A stretch of 6,285 bases of DNA from Caryophanon sp036309765 (GTDB lineage: Bacteria; Bacillota; Bacilli; Bacillales_A; Planococcaceae). The translations under genes were made by a program, and so were the position numbers. The notes under the pieces were generated by a model. It ran no database searches, was not told the origin of the DNA, and saw nothing but the letters and a program-made list of their open reading frames with translations. This document shows, one piece after another, positions 6,078 through 6,285 of the stretch (the stretch's first letter is position 1; every line of letters begins with the position of its first letter). Location of the stretch: the NCBI GenBank assembly GCA_036309765.1, contig JAXJTE010000045.1:1-6285 (forward strand), given 5' to 3'.

Positions 6078-6285
6078 ATACCCATCAAGCTAAGCACGAA
6101 AAGAAACGAAACTTGACTCGTTTTGACATGGTTGCTAGCTACTGTATGAAAAATAAGCATGCCAAATAAGCCCCTAAAAAAGCATTTTTTTTGCTAGGCA
6201 GATTGTATAGGCTTCACCGTCGTTTCATACACAATGCCCAAAATATCAAAAACCGTCATTTTCTTAGATCGATGACATTTACGCC
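6078..6285 (-). other. Upstream part of the ilvB leader; no gene recognised
   Basis: About 210 bases upstream of the T-box have no convincing gene. They are rich in inverted repeats on the minus strand: GGCATTGTGTA (6238-6228) with TATACAA-TC-TGCC (6209-6197); TTTGGCATG (6166-6158) with CATGTCAAA (6130-6122), 9 bp; AGCTAGCA (6140-6133) with TGCTTAGCT (6096-6088), enclosing AAACGA/TCGTTT (6123-6118 with 6109-6104). Some of these are mutually exclusive. They would suit the stems that precede a T-box, but I did not find the canonical Stem I signs: a GGTG-type apical loop in a GGTT..AACC hairpin, an AG bulge, or AGTA opposite a specifier. No promoter with good hexamers and spacing was found; it may lie beyond the right edge. 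Confidence 0.5.
6143..6154. repeat. 12-bp direct repeat in the ilvB leader, copy 2 (before the T-box)
   Basis: Exact copy of the sequence at 5983-5994, placed in the loop of the TTTGGCATG/CATGTCAAA hairpin. A 9-base complement (transcript TGTATGAAA, 6231-6223) lies further upstream and could pair with either copy. Confidence 0.7.

Noticed and set aside
5978..6160. Minus-strand open frame of 60 codons across the T-box leader
   Set aside because: It runs through the antiterminator and terminator, whose RNA structure explains the sequence; no ribosome site and a low-complexity Phe/Leu/Ser-rich translation.
6169..6199. A/T-rich hairpin GCCTA..TAGGGGC with AAAAA/TTTTT as terminator of an upstream gene
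   Set aside because: Needs two bulges, G-C part is only a few pairs, and no upstream gene is confirmed; kept only as a remark to the short open frame.
6197..6245. Leader promoter such as TTGATA/TATGAA or TTGTGT/TATACA
   Set aside because: Spacers of 14 and 19 bases and two or more hexamer mismatches; none stands out, and the real promoter may be outside the window.
5999..6285. CcpA (cre) operator like the one known at B. subtilis ilvB
   Set aside because: ATGAAACGACGG (6228-6217 on the minus strand) is superficially similar but is one base out of register with the consensus WTGNAANCGNWNNCW; no other match seen by eye.

Overview
The window carries most of a branched-chain amino acid biosynthesis operon, entirely on the minus strand. 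Transcription runs from high to low coordinates: an untranslated leader with a T-box transcription-attenuation element (about 6285 to 5937), then ilvB (acetolactate synthase large subunit), ilvN (its small regulatory subunit, also called ilvH), ilvC (ketol-acid reductoisomerase), leuA (2-isopropylmalate synthase), and the first 282 codons of leuB (3-isopropylmalate dehydrogenase), cut by the window's left edge. The gene order, the tRNA-sensing leader, the strong AGGAGG-type ribosome binding sites and the moderate-to-low GC content point to a Firmicute of the order Bacillales. A Planococcaceae-type relative (Lysinibacillus/Solibacillus-like) is my guess from overall protein and leader character, not something I could verify.

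Region by region: 6078-6285 is the upstream part of the leader, rich in inverted repeats, where I could not find a convincing promoter, specifier loop or canonical Stem I. 5999-6077 is the clear T-box with mutually exclusive antiterminator and terminator. 5937-5998 is a short AT-rich spacer with the ilvB ribosome binding site. ilvB and ilvN overlap by one base (TAATG). The 120-base ilvN-ilvC gap holds a good sigma-A-type promoter candidate, 10/12 to consensus with a 17-base spacer, overlapped by a 12/15 match to the CodY box. ilvC and leuA overlap by 14 bases, and leuA starts with GTG. The 114-base leuA-leuB gap contains a strong intrinsic-terminator hairpin, unexpected in the middle of the leucine operon.

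Together IlvBN and IlvC perform the first two common steps of valine/isoleucine synthesis. LeuA diverts 2-ketoisovalerate to leucine, and LeuB catalyses the oxidative decarboxylation later in that branch; leuC and leuD are presumably beyond the left edge. The layout suggests three layers of control: tRNA-dependent read-through into ilvB, a possible CodY-controlled internal start that boosts ilvC (whose codon use also looks optimised for high expression), and partial termination before leuB. All genes look intact, and I see no mobile element, CRISPR array, tRNA or rRNA gene. This is a well-known pathway. The novelty, if any, is in the regulatory architecture.
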